Below are positions 16,093 to 24,125 of a stretch of 64,000 nt of DNA, piece by piece (within the stretch, counting starts at the first letter, position 1; every line of letters begins with the position of its first letter). The stretch is taken from the NCBI RefSeq assembly GCF_001758225.1, contig NZ_MAST01000052.1, forward strand, positions 62,001 to 126,000, given 5' to 3'. Source of the DNA: Humibacillus sp. DSM 29435 (GTDB lineage Bacteria; Actinomycetota; Actinomycetes; Actinomycetales; Dermatophilaceae). The translations under genes and the position numbers were made by a program. The notes under the pieces were generated by a model. The model was not told where the DNA came from. It saw only the letters and a program-made list of their open reading frames with translations, and ran no database searches.

Positions 16093-16962
16093 ATGTCGCC
16101 TCGACCCCAGGTCGCCGCGGTCGTGCTCTCCATGGGCAACCGTCCGGTCGAGCTGGCCCGCGCTATCGACACGTTGCTCGCCCAGGAGGGGGTCGACCTC
16201 GACATCGTGGTGGTCGGCAACGGCTGGGAGCCGACCGGCCTGCCGCACGTCGTGCGAACCGTCCATCTGCCCGAGAACGTGGGGATCCCCGAGGGGCGCA
16301 ACGTCGGTGCGCGTGAGAGCCGGGGCGAGCTGGTCTTCTTCTACGACGACGACGCGGCCCTGCCGACGAGCGACGTGCTGGCTCGCCTGGCGACCGAGTT
16401 CGACCGCGACCCCCGCGTCGCTCTGGTCCAGCCCCGCGGCGTCGACCCGACCGGTCTGCCGAGCCCGCGACGCTGGGTGCCGAGGCTGCGCACGGGAGAC
16501 GGTGGCCGAGACGGCGACGTGGTCGTCTTCTGGGAGGCCGTGTGCGTCATCCGTCGCTCCGCCTTCGACGCGGTCGGCGGCTGGCCCGGCCACTTCTGGT
16601 ACGGGCACGAGGGGATCGACCTGGCCTTCCGGCTCGTCGACGCGGGCTGGCGCCTGCTCTACCGGCCCGACGTCGTCGTCAACCACCCCGCCACCTCGCC
16701 CGCCCGACACGCCGTCTTCTACCGGATGAACGCCCGCAACCGGGTATGGGTGGCCAAGCGCAACCTGCCGCACCCCGTGGCCGAGCTCTATGTCGCCGTG
16801 TGGTCCGGTGTCACGCTCGTGCGCGAGCGTGACCGCGAGAACCTCGCGACCTGGTTCCGCGGTCTCGTCGAGGGCGTGCGCACGGATGCCGGAGAGCGAC
16901 GTCCCATGTCGTGGTCGACCGTCGCACGTCTCACCCGCGCCGGCCGTCCTCCCATCATCTGA
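16093..16962 (+). CDS. Glycosyltransferase family 2
   Basis: This 289-residue GT-A protein starts VAAVVLSMGNRPVELARAID and has the nucleotide-sugar site VFFYDDDAALP with a DxD-type cluster. Its acceptor-side motif GGWPGHFWYGHEGIDLAFR is typical of GT2 rhamnosyl or galactofuranosyl-type enzymes. There is no membrane segment. ATG 16093 is supported by AGAGGAG seven bases upstream; the frame is open upstream without homology. It begins a run of glycan genes and is followed after 14 bases by the polysialyltransferase-like gene. Donor and acceptor are not known. Confidence 0.85.
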   Translation: MSPRPQVAAVVLSMGNRPVELARAIDTLLAQEGVDLDIVVVGNGWEPTGLPHVVRTVHLPENVGIPEGRNVGARESRGELVFFYDDDAALPTSDVLARLATEFDRDPRVALVQPRGVDPTGLPSPRRWVPRLRTGDGGRDGDVVVFWEAVCVIRRSAFDAVGGWPGHFWYGHEGIDLAFRLVDAGWRLLYRPDVVVNHPATSPARHAVFYRMNARNRVWVAKRNLPHPVAELYVAVWSGVTLVRERDRENLATWFRGLVEGVRTDAGERRPMSWSTVARLTRAGRPPII

Positions 16963-16976
16963 GGGCCGCAGCGATC

Positions 16977-17972
16977 ATGCGCAGATACGTCGACGTGGTA
17001 CTCACCGGGGTCAAGTCTCTGACGCATCTGGTCTACGCGAGCTCCTACCTGCGCCACCGACTGGTCAACGACGGGTCCATCGACGGCGTCCGGCTGCTCG
17101 TGATCCCCGGGGCCGAGCTGCTGGTGAAGTTCACGGAGGAGCAGGTGCGCGAGCTGCTTCCCACTGACGAACGACTGACGACGCAGATCGTGACGCCCGG
17201 AACGCCCTGGTGGCGAGACGTCGGCCCCGACTGCGTGCTGCTGTCGATCGGAGCGCCCGGCACCCGCGCCCTGGCGAGGCTCCTGCGGACCCGGCGGGGA
17301 AGCAAACCGCTCGTCGTGGTGGTCGATGAGGGGATCGGTTCGTACGGCAACTGGCGTAGCCGTCGGGCGGCCTACGTGCGCAAGGGGGGCCGAGAGCCCG
17401 AGGTGTCGCTGCGGGCGGCAGCGGTCGCCGGCGCCAACGCCGTCGTTCCCGACGTGCGGTGGTCGCTCTACCAGAAGCTGAACGGCACCTGGCACATCGA
17501 CCCCGTGGTCGCGGCCGAGTTCCGGCGCCATCTCGACGACCAGCAGCTCGAACGGCCCACTGTCGTCTACCTGACGCAGCCCTGGGTGAAGCTCGGCGCC
17601 ATGACCGTCGACGAGCATGCACAGCACCTGGCCCTGCTCAGAGACGAGTGCGAGCGGCACGGTCTCGGGTTCGGGGTGCGGCCCCACCCGCTCGACGACG
17701 AGCTGCTCTACCCGGACGTGTGGGTCATGACCAACCGCTCAGCGGCGGAGTTCGACCGCCGCATCGCGCAGGCGCATCTGGTGATCGGGGGCAGCAGCAC
17801 GGCCCTGGTCAACATCCGGGCCATCCACGGCAGCCGCGTCATGCGCATCAGCACTCCAGGCCTGGCGGGCCTCGACCGCACCCTGAGCGGGCGTCAGCGG
17901 TCGTTGCTCGACGCCGTGCTGCCGCCCCCTGTCGACGTCGCCGAGGTGCGCTCCGTGCTGACCGTAGACTGA
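16977..17972 (+). CDS. Polysialyltransferase-like protein, candidate pseudaminyltransferase
   Basis: This 331-residue protein has, in order, the three short motifs known from bacterial sialyl- and polysialyltransferases of the GT-B type. These are an acidic D117-E118-G119 after a beta strand (VVVVDEGIG), H237-P238 (GVRPHPLDD), and the G-S-S-T loop at 271-275 (VIGGSSTALVN). Those enzymes transfer a nonulosonic acid from its CMP form. The locus makes CMP-pseudaminic acid, so this is the best candidate for the transferase that uses it. ATG 16977 follows the GT2 stop by 14 bases. The overall family assignment rests on motifs only, and I see no membrane helix or signal peptide. Confidence 0.6.
   Translation: MRRYVDVVLTGVKSLTHLVYASSYLRHRLVNDGSIDGVRLLVIPGAELLVKFTEEQVRELLPTDERLTTQIVTPGTPWWRDVGPDCVLLSIGAPGTRALARLLRTRRGSKPLVVVVDEGIGSYGNWRSRRAAYVRKGGREPEVSLRAAAVAGANAVVPDVRWSLYQKLNGTWHIDPVVAAEFRRHLDDQQLERPTVVYLTQPWVKLGAMTVDEHAQHLALLRDECERHGLGFGVRPHPLDDELLYPDVWVMTNRSAAEFDRRIAQAHLVIGGSSTALVNIRAIHGSRVMRISTPGLAGLDRTLSGRQRSLLDAVLPPPVDVAEVRSVLTVD
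17965..17970 (+). promoter_or_regulatory. Leaderless-type -10 for the GtrA gene
   Basis: TAGACT is followed by exactly six bases and GTG 17977, the -10/N6/start spacing of leaderless actinobacterial transcripts. It lies across the stop of the preceding gene. Confidence 0.45.
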
Positions 17973-17976
17973 GGTG

Positions 17977-18609
17977 GTGTCCCGACCCGACGAGCAGCGC
18001 GAGCCGGGCAGTGGACGGCTGCGCCTGCCGGTCGGGTCAGACAGCAGTGGAGCGCCGGTGGGCCGGCCGGAGGCCCCGACTCCGACTCCGACGCTGCCGG
18101 CCGGTCTCGAGGGGCCGCCCGGGCTGCTCCTGAGGGTCGTGCACGACCGCAGGGTCGCCTTCCTCCTCGTCGGCGGCCTCAACACCGTCATCGGTGCCCT
18201 GTGGTTCCTGCTCTTCGACCACCTCATCGGCGCACGCTGGGGCGGTCACGGGCACTACCCGGCCCTGGTGCTCACCTACGTCGCAGCCATCCTCTGCGCG
18301 TTCGTGCTGTACCGGCGGCTGGTGTTCCGCGTGCACGGGCACGTGCTGCGCGACCTGGCCCGGTTCAGCACCGTCTACGTCTCTGCCTTCGCCGTCAACA
18401 TCGTGTTGCTGGGGCTGCTCGTCGACGGACTGGGCTGGCGGCCGTTCCCGTCGCAGTGCCTGATCACCTTCGTGACCACCGTGTTCAGCTGGGTGGGTCA
18501 CCACCGCTTCTCGTTCAGGCGTCCGGGCGTCAGGTCGGTCGACGGTGAGGCTCGGGGCGCCGCTTCGGACGCGGGCGATCCCATCATCCATGACCATCAG
18601 AGAGGATGA
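17977..18609 (+). CDS. GtrA-like family membrane protein
   Basis: This protein of about 210 residues has a 45-residue Pro/Thr-rich cytoplasmic start, then four hydrophobic helices. Motifs such as FLLVGGLNTVIG and CAFVLYRRLVFRV, and the end TTVFSWVGHHRFSF, match GtrA proteins. These act in moving or using polyprenyl-phosphate-linked sugars across the membrane, often beside a GtrB-type glycosyltransferase, and such an enzyme is encoded at 19553. GTG 17977 fits a leaderless start; GTG 17974 is the alternative. The stop overlaps the next ATG (ATGA at 18606). Confidence 0.85.
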   Translation: MSRPDEQREPGSGRLRLPVGSDSSGAPVGRPEAPTPTPTLPAGLEGPPGLLLRVVHDRRVAFLLVGGLNTVIGALWFLLFDHLIGARWGGHGHYPALVLTYVAAILCAFVLYRRLVFRVHGHVLRDLARFSTVYVSAFAVNIVLLGLLVDGLGWRPFPSQCLITFVTTVFSWVGHHRFSFRRPGVRSVDGEARGAASDAGDPIIHDHQRG

Positions 18610-19475
18610 GCGTGTCTGCGCGCGTCTCCGTCGTCGTTCCCGCCTACAACAACGCCGAGTTCATCGAGGAGACCATCGACTCGATCCTGGCCCAGACCTA
18701 CCGAGACTTCGAGCTGGTCGTCGCCGACCACTCGAGCACCGACGAGACCTGGTCGCTGCTCCAGCCCTACGCGACCGACCCACGGGTCACCCTGCTGCAG
18801 ACCCCCGCCGGAGGGGGCGCCCCGGCGAACTGGTCCCGGGTGACGGCCGCCGCGAGCGGCACCTACCTCAAGCTCGTCTGCGGTGACGACCTCATCGACC
18901 CAGAGTGTCTCGCGGCGCAGGTCGCGGTCATGGAGGCGCACCCGGGGGTCGTGCTCTCGTCGTGCCAACGTGACCTCATCGACGCGCACGGCAAGAAGGT
19001 GACGAGCGCTCGCGGACTGGCCGGCCTCCAGGGGGTGGTGCCGGGTGGCGCCGCGGCGCGTCGGGCCGTGACCGTCGGGTCGAACATCTTCGGCGAGCCG
19101 GCCTGCAACCTGATGCGCCGAGAGGCGCTGGCGAGCATCGGCGGTTGGGCCGACAGCCAGCCGTATGTCATCGACCAGCAGACCTTCTGCAACCTGCTGA
19201 TGACGGGAGACTTCTACGCTCTGCCGCGGTCGCTGGCGAGCTTTCGTCTCAGCTCGTCCCAGTGGAGCGTCGACCTGGCCAAGCAGCAGTCCGACCAGGT
19301 CGTCGCCTTCCACCACCGGCTGGCCGCCGACCACCCCGGACTGCTGTCGAGGCTCGACCTGGTGCGCGGCGACACGCTCGCCCGGGCGATGGCCTACGTG
19401 CGCCGAGCGGCCTACCTGTGGTTGGGCCGCAAGATGACCCCGCCCGAGGCGGCATCCGAGACTGCTTCGCGCTGA
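18606..19475 (+). CDS. Glycosyltransferase family 2
   Basis: This 289-residue GT-A enzyme starts VSVVVPAYNNAEFIEETIDS and has the donor site KLVCGDDLIDPECL and a later NLMRREALASIGGW. Overlap with the GtrA gene by four bases suggests coupled translation. It has no membrane anchor. Specificity cannot be predicted; neighbours indicate addition of a sugar to the same surface glycan. Confidence 0.87.
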   Translation: MSVSARVSVVVPAYNNAEFIEETIDSILAQTYRDFELVVADHSSTDETWSLLQPYATDPRVTLLQTPAGGGAPANWSRVTAAASGTYLKLVCGDDLIDPECLAAQVAVMEAHPGVVLSSCQRDLIDAHGKKVTSARGLAGLQGVVPGGAAARRAVTVGSNIFGEPACNLMRREALASIGGWADSQPYVIDQQTFCNLLMTGDFYALPRSLASFRLSSSQWSVDLAKQQSDQVVAFHHRLAADHPGLLSRLDLVRGDTLARAMAYVRRAAYLWLGRKMTPPEAASETASR

Positions 19476-19540
19476 GGTGGGCACGGGGCCGACAGGTGGC
19501 TCCCCGCGACAGCCCGCACGGCCCTCGGTGCGGGAGCGAT

Positions 19541-19546
19541 TAGTCT
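19541..19546 (+). promoter_or_regulatory. Leaderless-type -10 for the GtrB-like glycosyltransferase
   Basis: TAGTCT is followed by six bases and the GTG start at 19553, the spacing expected for a leaderless mRNA. Confidence 0.5.
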
Positions 19547-19552
19547 CATCCC

Positions 19553-20557
19553 GTGACTGAACCCCAAGCTCTCGTCACCCATCGCATCTCGGTGGTGACC
19601 CCCGTCTACCAGGGGGAGCGCACCTTGCCGGCGCTGGCCGCCGAGCTGGACGCCCTGATGGGGGTGCAGCTGACCCCGGAGGGCCATCGCTGGGAGATCG
19701 GTGAGTGGTTGCTCGTGCACGACAACGGGCCCGACCGATCGGCCGACACGATCGCCGAGCTCGCCCAGGCCCACGCCTTCGTGCGGCCCATCTGGTTGAG
19801 CCGCAACTACGGGCAGCACCCGGCCACGCTGGCCGGGATGGCCTCCAGCAACGGGGACTGGATCGTCACGCTCGACGAGGACGGCCAGCACGACCCGGCC
19901 CACATCGGGTTGTTCCTCGACGTCGCCCTGCGCGACAACGCCCAGCTCGTCTACGCCGAGCCCACCAACGAGGCGCCGCACGGTCTGGTTCGCAACGTGC
20001 TGTCCAAGAGCGCCAAGTGGATGTTCGCCACCTTTCTCGCGGGCGGCGCCGTGCAGACCTTCCAGAGCTACCGGCTCGTGCTCGGCGAGCTCGGTCGCAG
20101 CGTGGCGGCCTACGCCGGCGCCGGCGTGTACCTCGACGTCGCCCTCGGGTGGGTCGTCGGCCGCATCAGCCACGTCGACGTGGCGCTGCGCGACGAGGGC
20201 GACCGGGCCTCCGGTTACAACCTGCGCCGCCTCCTCTCGCACTTCTGGCGCCTCGTGCTCTCGAGCGGGACGCGCGGACTGCGCATCGTCAGCGCGCTCG
20301 GAGCCGTCTTCGGTGTCGCCGGTGTCGCCTTCGCCGCCTACATCGTGATCTCGAACGTGCTCGGCAGCCGGACCCCCGAGGGGTGGACCTCGAACATGGT
20401 GGTCATCCTGCTCAGCACCGGCGCCATCCTCTTCTCGCTCGGGGTGATCGCCGAGTACATCGGGGTCGCCGTGGGCATGGCGATGGGCAAGCCGCCCTAT
20501 CTCATCATCAGCGACCCGGGTCAGGGGCCACTCGGGCGGCGACCGGGCCACCGGTGA
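19553..20557 (+). CDS. GT2 glycosyltransferase, DPM1/GtrB-like, with two C-terminal membrane helices
   Basis: This 334-residue protein has an N-terminal GT-A domain (ISVVTPVYQGERTLPAL, then TLDEDGQHDP as donor site) and two hydrophobic helices at about residues 240-310. This is the layout of GtrB and ArnC-type enzymes that put a sugar on polyprenyl phosphate. With the nearby GtrA-like protein it may provide a lipid-linked sugar for glycan decoration. The GTG start at 19553 follows a leaderless-type -10. The stop overlaps the next GTG by four bases. Confidence 0.86.
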   Translation: MTEPQALVTHRISVVTPVYQGERTLPALAAELDALMGVQLTPEGHRWEIGEWLLVHDNGPDRSADTIAELAQAHAFVRPIWLSRNYGQHPATLAGMASSNGDWIVTLDEDGQHDPAHIGLFLDVALRDNAQLVYAEPTNEAPHGLVRNVLSKSAKWMFATFLAGGAVQTFQSYRLVLGELGRSVAAYAGAGVYLDVALGWVVGRISHVDVALRDEGDRASGYNLRRLLSHFWRLVLSSGTRGLRIVSALGAVFGVAGVAFAAYIVISNVLGSRTPEGWTSNMVVILLSTGAILFSLGVIAEYIGVAVGMAMGKPPYLIISDPGQGPLGRRPGHR

Positions 20558-21558
20558 CACCCGAGCCGCACAGGCCGCCCCTCACCTGGGTCGTCGGGGG
20601 CGGCGGCCTACTCGGGCAGCACGTCGTGACCGGTCTCACCGGCCGGGCCCCGCTCCACCTCGCTCCCACGGTGGCGTGGGGGAGACCCGAGGAGGCGAGA
20701 CGAGTGCTGGCCGATACGGCCCGCGCCCTCGTCGACGCGGCCGGTGACCGGCCGTGGCAGGTCATCTGGTGCGCCGGGGCGGGGGTGACGGGAACGTCCG
20801 AGGCGGCGCTCGAGGCCGAGCACTCGATGATGGAGGCCACCCTGGAGGGGCTGGCGTCGCCGCGGCCTCGTGGCGCCTCCGAGCGCGGAGCCTTCTTCCT
20901 CGCCTCGTCGGCCGGAGCGGTCTACGCGGGCGCACGCCCTTCGCCCTTCCACGAGCGGTCACCCGTGGCGCCGCTGGGCGCCTACGGCGTCGCGAAGCTG
21001 CGGGCGGAGGCGACCGTTTCGCACTGGTCCCGACAGACCGGCACCCCGGTCGCGATCGGCCGCATCGCCAACCTCTACGGGCCGGGACAGAACCTGAGCA
21101 AGGCCCAGGGCCTGATCTCGACCCTCTGCGCCGCGCACCTCGACCGTCGTCCGGCGATGATCTGGGTCTCCCTGGACACCTTGCGCGACTACCTCTTCGC
21201 CCCCGACTGCGCCGCCCTGGTGCTCGACCTGATGGACCGGCTTCGCGCCGAGGCGAGCCGGCCCGCCCACGGACCGACGACGGCGCCGATCGTCACGAAG
21301 GTCATCGCGACCCAGCGGGCCATCACGATCGGTGCGGTGATCGCCGAGCTGCGCCGCATCTTCCGCCGGCGACCGACGATCGTGCTCGGTGCGTCACCCA
21401 CCTCGTCGCTCCAGTCCAGAGACCTCAGCCTGGTCTCGCGCGTGTGGCCCGAGCTCGATCGTCGAACGCTGACGACCCTCCCGGCCGGGGTCGCGGCCAC
21501 CCTGGCTGACCTGCAACGCCGCCAGCAGCGCGGCGAGGCGGCCCCGGCCTCTCGCTGA
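20554..21558 (+). CDS. NAD-dependent epimerase/dehydratase family protein
   Basis: This 334-residue extended SDR has WVVGGGGLLGQHVV as a variant of the cofactor loop (GGGGLLG), a serine-rich FFLASSAGAVYAG, the catalytic pair Y-x3-K in GAYGVAKLRAE, and IGRIANLYGPGQNLSKAQGL as in sugar-nucleotide epimerases and reductases. GTG 20554 overlaps the upstream glycosyltransferase stop (GTGA); longer readings belong to the other frame. It probably modifies a nucleotide sugar for the locus, but product and substrate are not predictable. It ends about 65 bases before a convergent membrane-protein gene. Confidence 0.8.
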   Translation: MTPEPHRPPLTWVVGGGGLLGQHVVTGLTGRAPLHLAPTVAWGRPEEARRVLADTARALVDAAGDRPWQVIWCAGAGVTGTSEAALEAEHSMMEATLEGLASPRPRGASERGAFFLASSAGAVYAGARPSPFHERSPVAPLGAYGVAKLRAEATVSHWSRQTGTPVAIGRIANLYGPGQNLSKAQGLISTLCAAHLDRRPAMIWVSLDTLRDYLFAPDCAALVLDLMDRLRAEASRPAHGPTTAPIVTKVIATQRAITIGAVIAELRRIFRRRPTIVLGASPTSSLQSRDLSLVSRVWPELDRRTLTTLPAGVAATLADLQRRQQRGEAAPASR

Positions 21559-21597
21559 CCGGCGCCGCCGGTGAAGGGTGGTCGGCCTGTTCCGACC
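21558..21597. terminator. Two tandem small hairpins between convergent genes
   Basis: ACCGGC pairs with GCCGGT (21558-21572), and GGTCGG pairs with CCGACC (21580-21597). Both stems are only 6 bp with no T-run, so they are weak terminator candidates. Confidence 0.35.
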
Positions 21598-21624
21598 GTT
21601 CCGGAGCAGGGGCGGGGGGGTGAG

Positions 21625-23934
21625 TCAGTGCAGCTGCCACACCGTCACGAGGTCGTTGGACCAGCGCCGTGTGGCCAGAACGTCGAGTCGGCCAGAGACC
21701 ACCTCGCCGGGCAGCCGTTCAGCCACCAGCCACGAGACACCCAGGGCACGCATCCGCGCCAGCACCGCGGGTGAGGGGGCCGCGAAGGCTGACTGGTTGA
21801 GCGCATAGAGGGCGGAGTCGTAGTAGCCGACGTGAGCCGCGGCGGGCACGTAGCTCCACGACTCGAGCAGTACGCGGCGGCCGGACAGCCCGGACAGCCA
21901 CCATCGTCGTGAGTCGCACTCGGGGCCGAGCCCGGTGCCGGCGAGGCAGTGGGTGTTGGTCGCCGTCAGGGCATCGAGGGGCACGTGTGCCCGCACCCAG
22001 AGGGCGGCCTCTCCCTGCGCGCGCGTCGCCGGGTCAGAGGCGCCGGCCGTCGGCGCGGCCGACCGCCCGGTGACCGTCGTGGCCACCGCCGACCCGGCCA
22101 GTGCCGCGATGAGAGCCACCGAGGCAAGGGGCAACAGCAGCGCATGAGACCGCAGGCCGGCGGGTGCTCCCGGTGGAGGCTGTCCAGACCTCACTCGCCC
22201 AGCGGGCGGATGCCGCCTGCGCGACGCCGCGACCACGGCCGCCATCACCAGGCCGGCGACGAGCACCTGAAGCAGGAACGCGCGCACGGTCGACGCCATC
22301 GCAGCCGGTGTGTCGGGCAGCGGGCGGGAGAGCGTGACGAGCGCGATGACGGTCGTCGCGGCCCCTGAGGCCGCAGCCGTGATGGCCACCGCTCGGGAAC
22401 CCACTCGCCGTCCGTCGAGCGAGGTGGCACACGACCAGGCCAGCAGCGCGCTGCCGATCGGGACGGTCGTGTAGACGAAGTAGTACTCGCTGTAGCCCTG
22501 GTGCCCCAGCGCGAAGAAGGGGACGAGGGCCGACGCGCACACCCCCGCGAGGAGCCAGGCCGCAAGATCGCCCCGCAGCGGTCGCTGCACCACGACGACG
22601 AAGGCGATCGTGCGCAGCGCACCGATGGCCGTTGCGGCGAGCAGCGCGAGCAACAACAACGGCCCGACCGTGCCGTCGACCAGTCCGGCCGGCAGCAGGG
22701 TGGCGAAGTCGGGCGCCGCTCGGGCCAGCAGACGGTAGGGCGCCAGTACGGTCAGGCTGGAGAGCAGCTGGATGCCGGTGCCACTGTCGCCACCCGAGAC
22801 GAGCACGAGGGCGGCCGACGTCATGACCAGGCCGACCAGCGTGAGCAGGAGCACCCGCAGCCGAACGCGGCGCAGCACCAGTGCGGCGAGCAGAGCGAGC
22901 GCGAGGCCACCGAGCACCACCGGTAGCGCCGATGCCTTCGCCCCCGAGCAGCCCAGTGCGCCGATGGCCGCCACGGCGAGGGTGCCCCAGTGGAGGCGAC
23001 GTTCGCGCACGGCGTCGACGAGCGCGTGCAGGGTCAACGCCACCAGGGGATAGGCGAACAGCTGCGACGGGGAGTAGGCGCTCAGGTGGGCGAGGTCGGG
23101 CACGACTGCGGGCCAGAAGGGCAGGGTGGTCGTCGGCAGAGCGATCCAGGCGGCGGCCGCCGCGGCCCAGGGCTTGCCCGAGACCCGCTCGGCGAGAGCG
23201 GCGGTCAGCACGACGAAGAGCAGCGCCATCGGCAGCACCCAGAGCCGCAGCATGATGGTCTGTACGTCGATGCCGGTCATGAGCGAGGAAGCGGCCACAT
23301 GCGCGTTGGAGAACCAGTGGTAGTGCAGTGCCCCGGCATCGGCAACCTGTGGTGTCTGGAGCGGGAAGGCGCTCGTCGCCTCTGCCGCCAACCCGAGATG
23401 CCAGAGCAGGTCGGGGTAGACGGCCCGGTCGCTGGGCGGCAGGTCTACCTCACCGATGTAGGCGGTGGTCTGCTGCCAGATGACCACGAGCGCGGCGAGC
23501 GCGAGCACGACGGTCGGCCAGGGTGGCCAACGCTGCAGGGGCCGCTGCCGTAGACGCCTTCGAGCCGTGGGCGAGAGCAGCACGAGGAGGGTGAGCAACG
23601 GCCACGCCCAGAGCAGCCCACGCAGGTCGAGGAGGCTGCTGCCGGCCCAGGCGACGAGCCCGAGCACGAGGCCGGTGGCGGCTCCCAGTCCGAGGTCGGC
23701 CAGCCAGCTGTTCTGCGCCCCGCGCAGGCCCTTGTGGACGAGGGTGCCGGGAACGAGTACGCCGAACACCAGGTAGAACCCGTAGCCGACCAGCGCACCG
23801 AGGGGAGTCTGTCGCGCGAGCAGCACCGCGACGACCGCCAGCGAGACGGCGGCGGTCGACCACCAGGCCACCGCCCGTGCGCCCGTGGCCCCTCGGAGGG
23901 GGGGCCGACCGACCGGCGAGGGGCGTGTGGCCAT
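21625..23934 (-). CDS. Large polytopic membrane protein with extracytoplasmic C-terminal domain (GT-C-like)
   Basis: This protein of about 769 residues has roughly twelve or more hydrophobic helices in the first 640 residues and a soluble C-terminal domain of about 130 residues (from EAALWVRAHVPLDALTATNT). This is the layout of GT-C lipid-linked sugar transferases and some polymerases. I could not place it in a named family. Start ATG 23934 is preferred over the upstream frame to 24000 because TACCCT lies seven bases before it, a leaderless pattern. Two more large membrane proteins of this locus (31633 and 36573) have a similar plan. Candidate roles are polymerase or outward-facing glycosyltransferase. 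Confidence 0.7.
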   Translation of the reverse strand: MATRPSPVGRPPLRGATGARAVAWWSTAAVSLAVVAVLLARQTPLGALVGYGFYLVFGVLVPGTLVHKGLRGAQNSWLADLGLGAATGLVLGLVAWAGSSLLDLRGLLWAWPLLTLLVLLSPTARRRLRQRPLQRWPPWPTVVLALAALVVIWQQTTAYIGEVDLPPSDRAVYPDLLWHLGLAAEATSAFPLQTPQVADAGALHYHWFSNAHVAASSLMTGIDVQTIMLRLWVLPMALLFVVLTAALAERVSGKPWAAAAAAWIALPTTTLPFWPAVVPDLAHLSAYSPSQLFAYPLVALTLHALVDAVRERRLHWGTLAVAAIGALGCSGAKASALPVVLGGLALALLAALVLRRVRLRVLLLTLVGLVMTSAALVLVSGGDSGTGIQLLSSLTVLAPYRLLARAAPDFATLLPAGLVDGTVGPLLLLALLAATAIGALRTIAFVVVVQRPLRGDLAAWLLAGVCASALVPFFALGHQGYSEYYFVYTTVPIGSALLAWSCATSLDGRRVGSRAVAITAAASGAATTVIALVTLSRPLPDTPAAMASTVRAFLLQVLVAGLVMAAVVAASRRRHPPAGRVRSGQPPPGAPAGLRSHALLLPLASVALIAALAGSAVATTVTGRSAAPTAGASDPATRAQGEAALWVRAHVPLDALTATNTHCLAGTGLGPECDSRRWWLSGLSGRRVLLESWSYVPAAAHVGYYDSALYALNQSAFAAPSPAVLARMRALGVSWLVAERLPGEVVSGRLDVLATRRWSNDLVTVWQLH

Positions 23935-23941
23935 GTCGCTC

Positions 23942-23947
23942 AGGGTA
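23942..23947 (-). promoter_or_regulatory. Leaderless-type -10 for the membrane protein gene
   Basis: On the minus strand TACCCT is followed by seven bases and ATG 23934, close to the leaderless spacing. It supports the internal start. Confidence 0.4.
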
Positions 23948-24037
23948 GGTGATCTCGGGGGCCGGCTCGGTCGTGGTGGTGCTCCTCGAGCAGGCGACAA
24001 CCAGGGGGAGGGACGGAAGGTGAGTCAGGTGGATGTG

Positions 24038-24053
24038 GTCACGAAACGATAAC
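24038..24053 (+). promoter_or_regulatory. MtrA-box-like direct repeat upstream of the PGRP amidase
   Basis: GTCAC, six bases, ATAAC resembles the GTNAC-N6-GTNAC direct repeat reported for the response regulator MtrA, which controls cell-wall hydrolases in actinobacteria. It lies 73 bases before the TTG start of a cell-wall amidase gene. An inverted repeat ATAAC/GTTAT overlaps it. This is a pattern match only. Confidence 0.3.
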
Positions 24054-24125
24054 GGGGGTTATGTGACTGATGGGGCGCATGCGAGCCTTGCGACGGTTGC
24101 TGCCCCAACGGTCCCAGGAGTTCTT

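Noticed and set aside
19412-20560. A 382-codon minus-strand frame antisense to the GtrB-like gene
   Set aside because: It starts in the next gene and has mirror composition; the plus strand has the GT2 motifs and a leaderless promoter.
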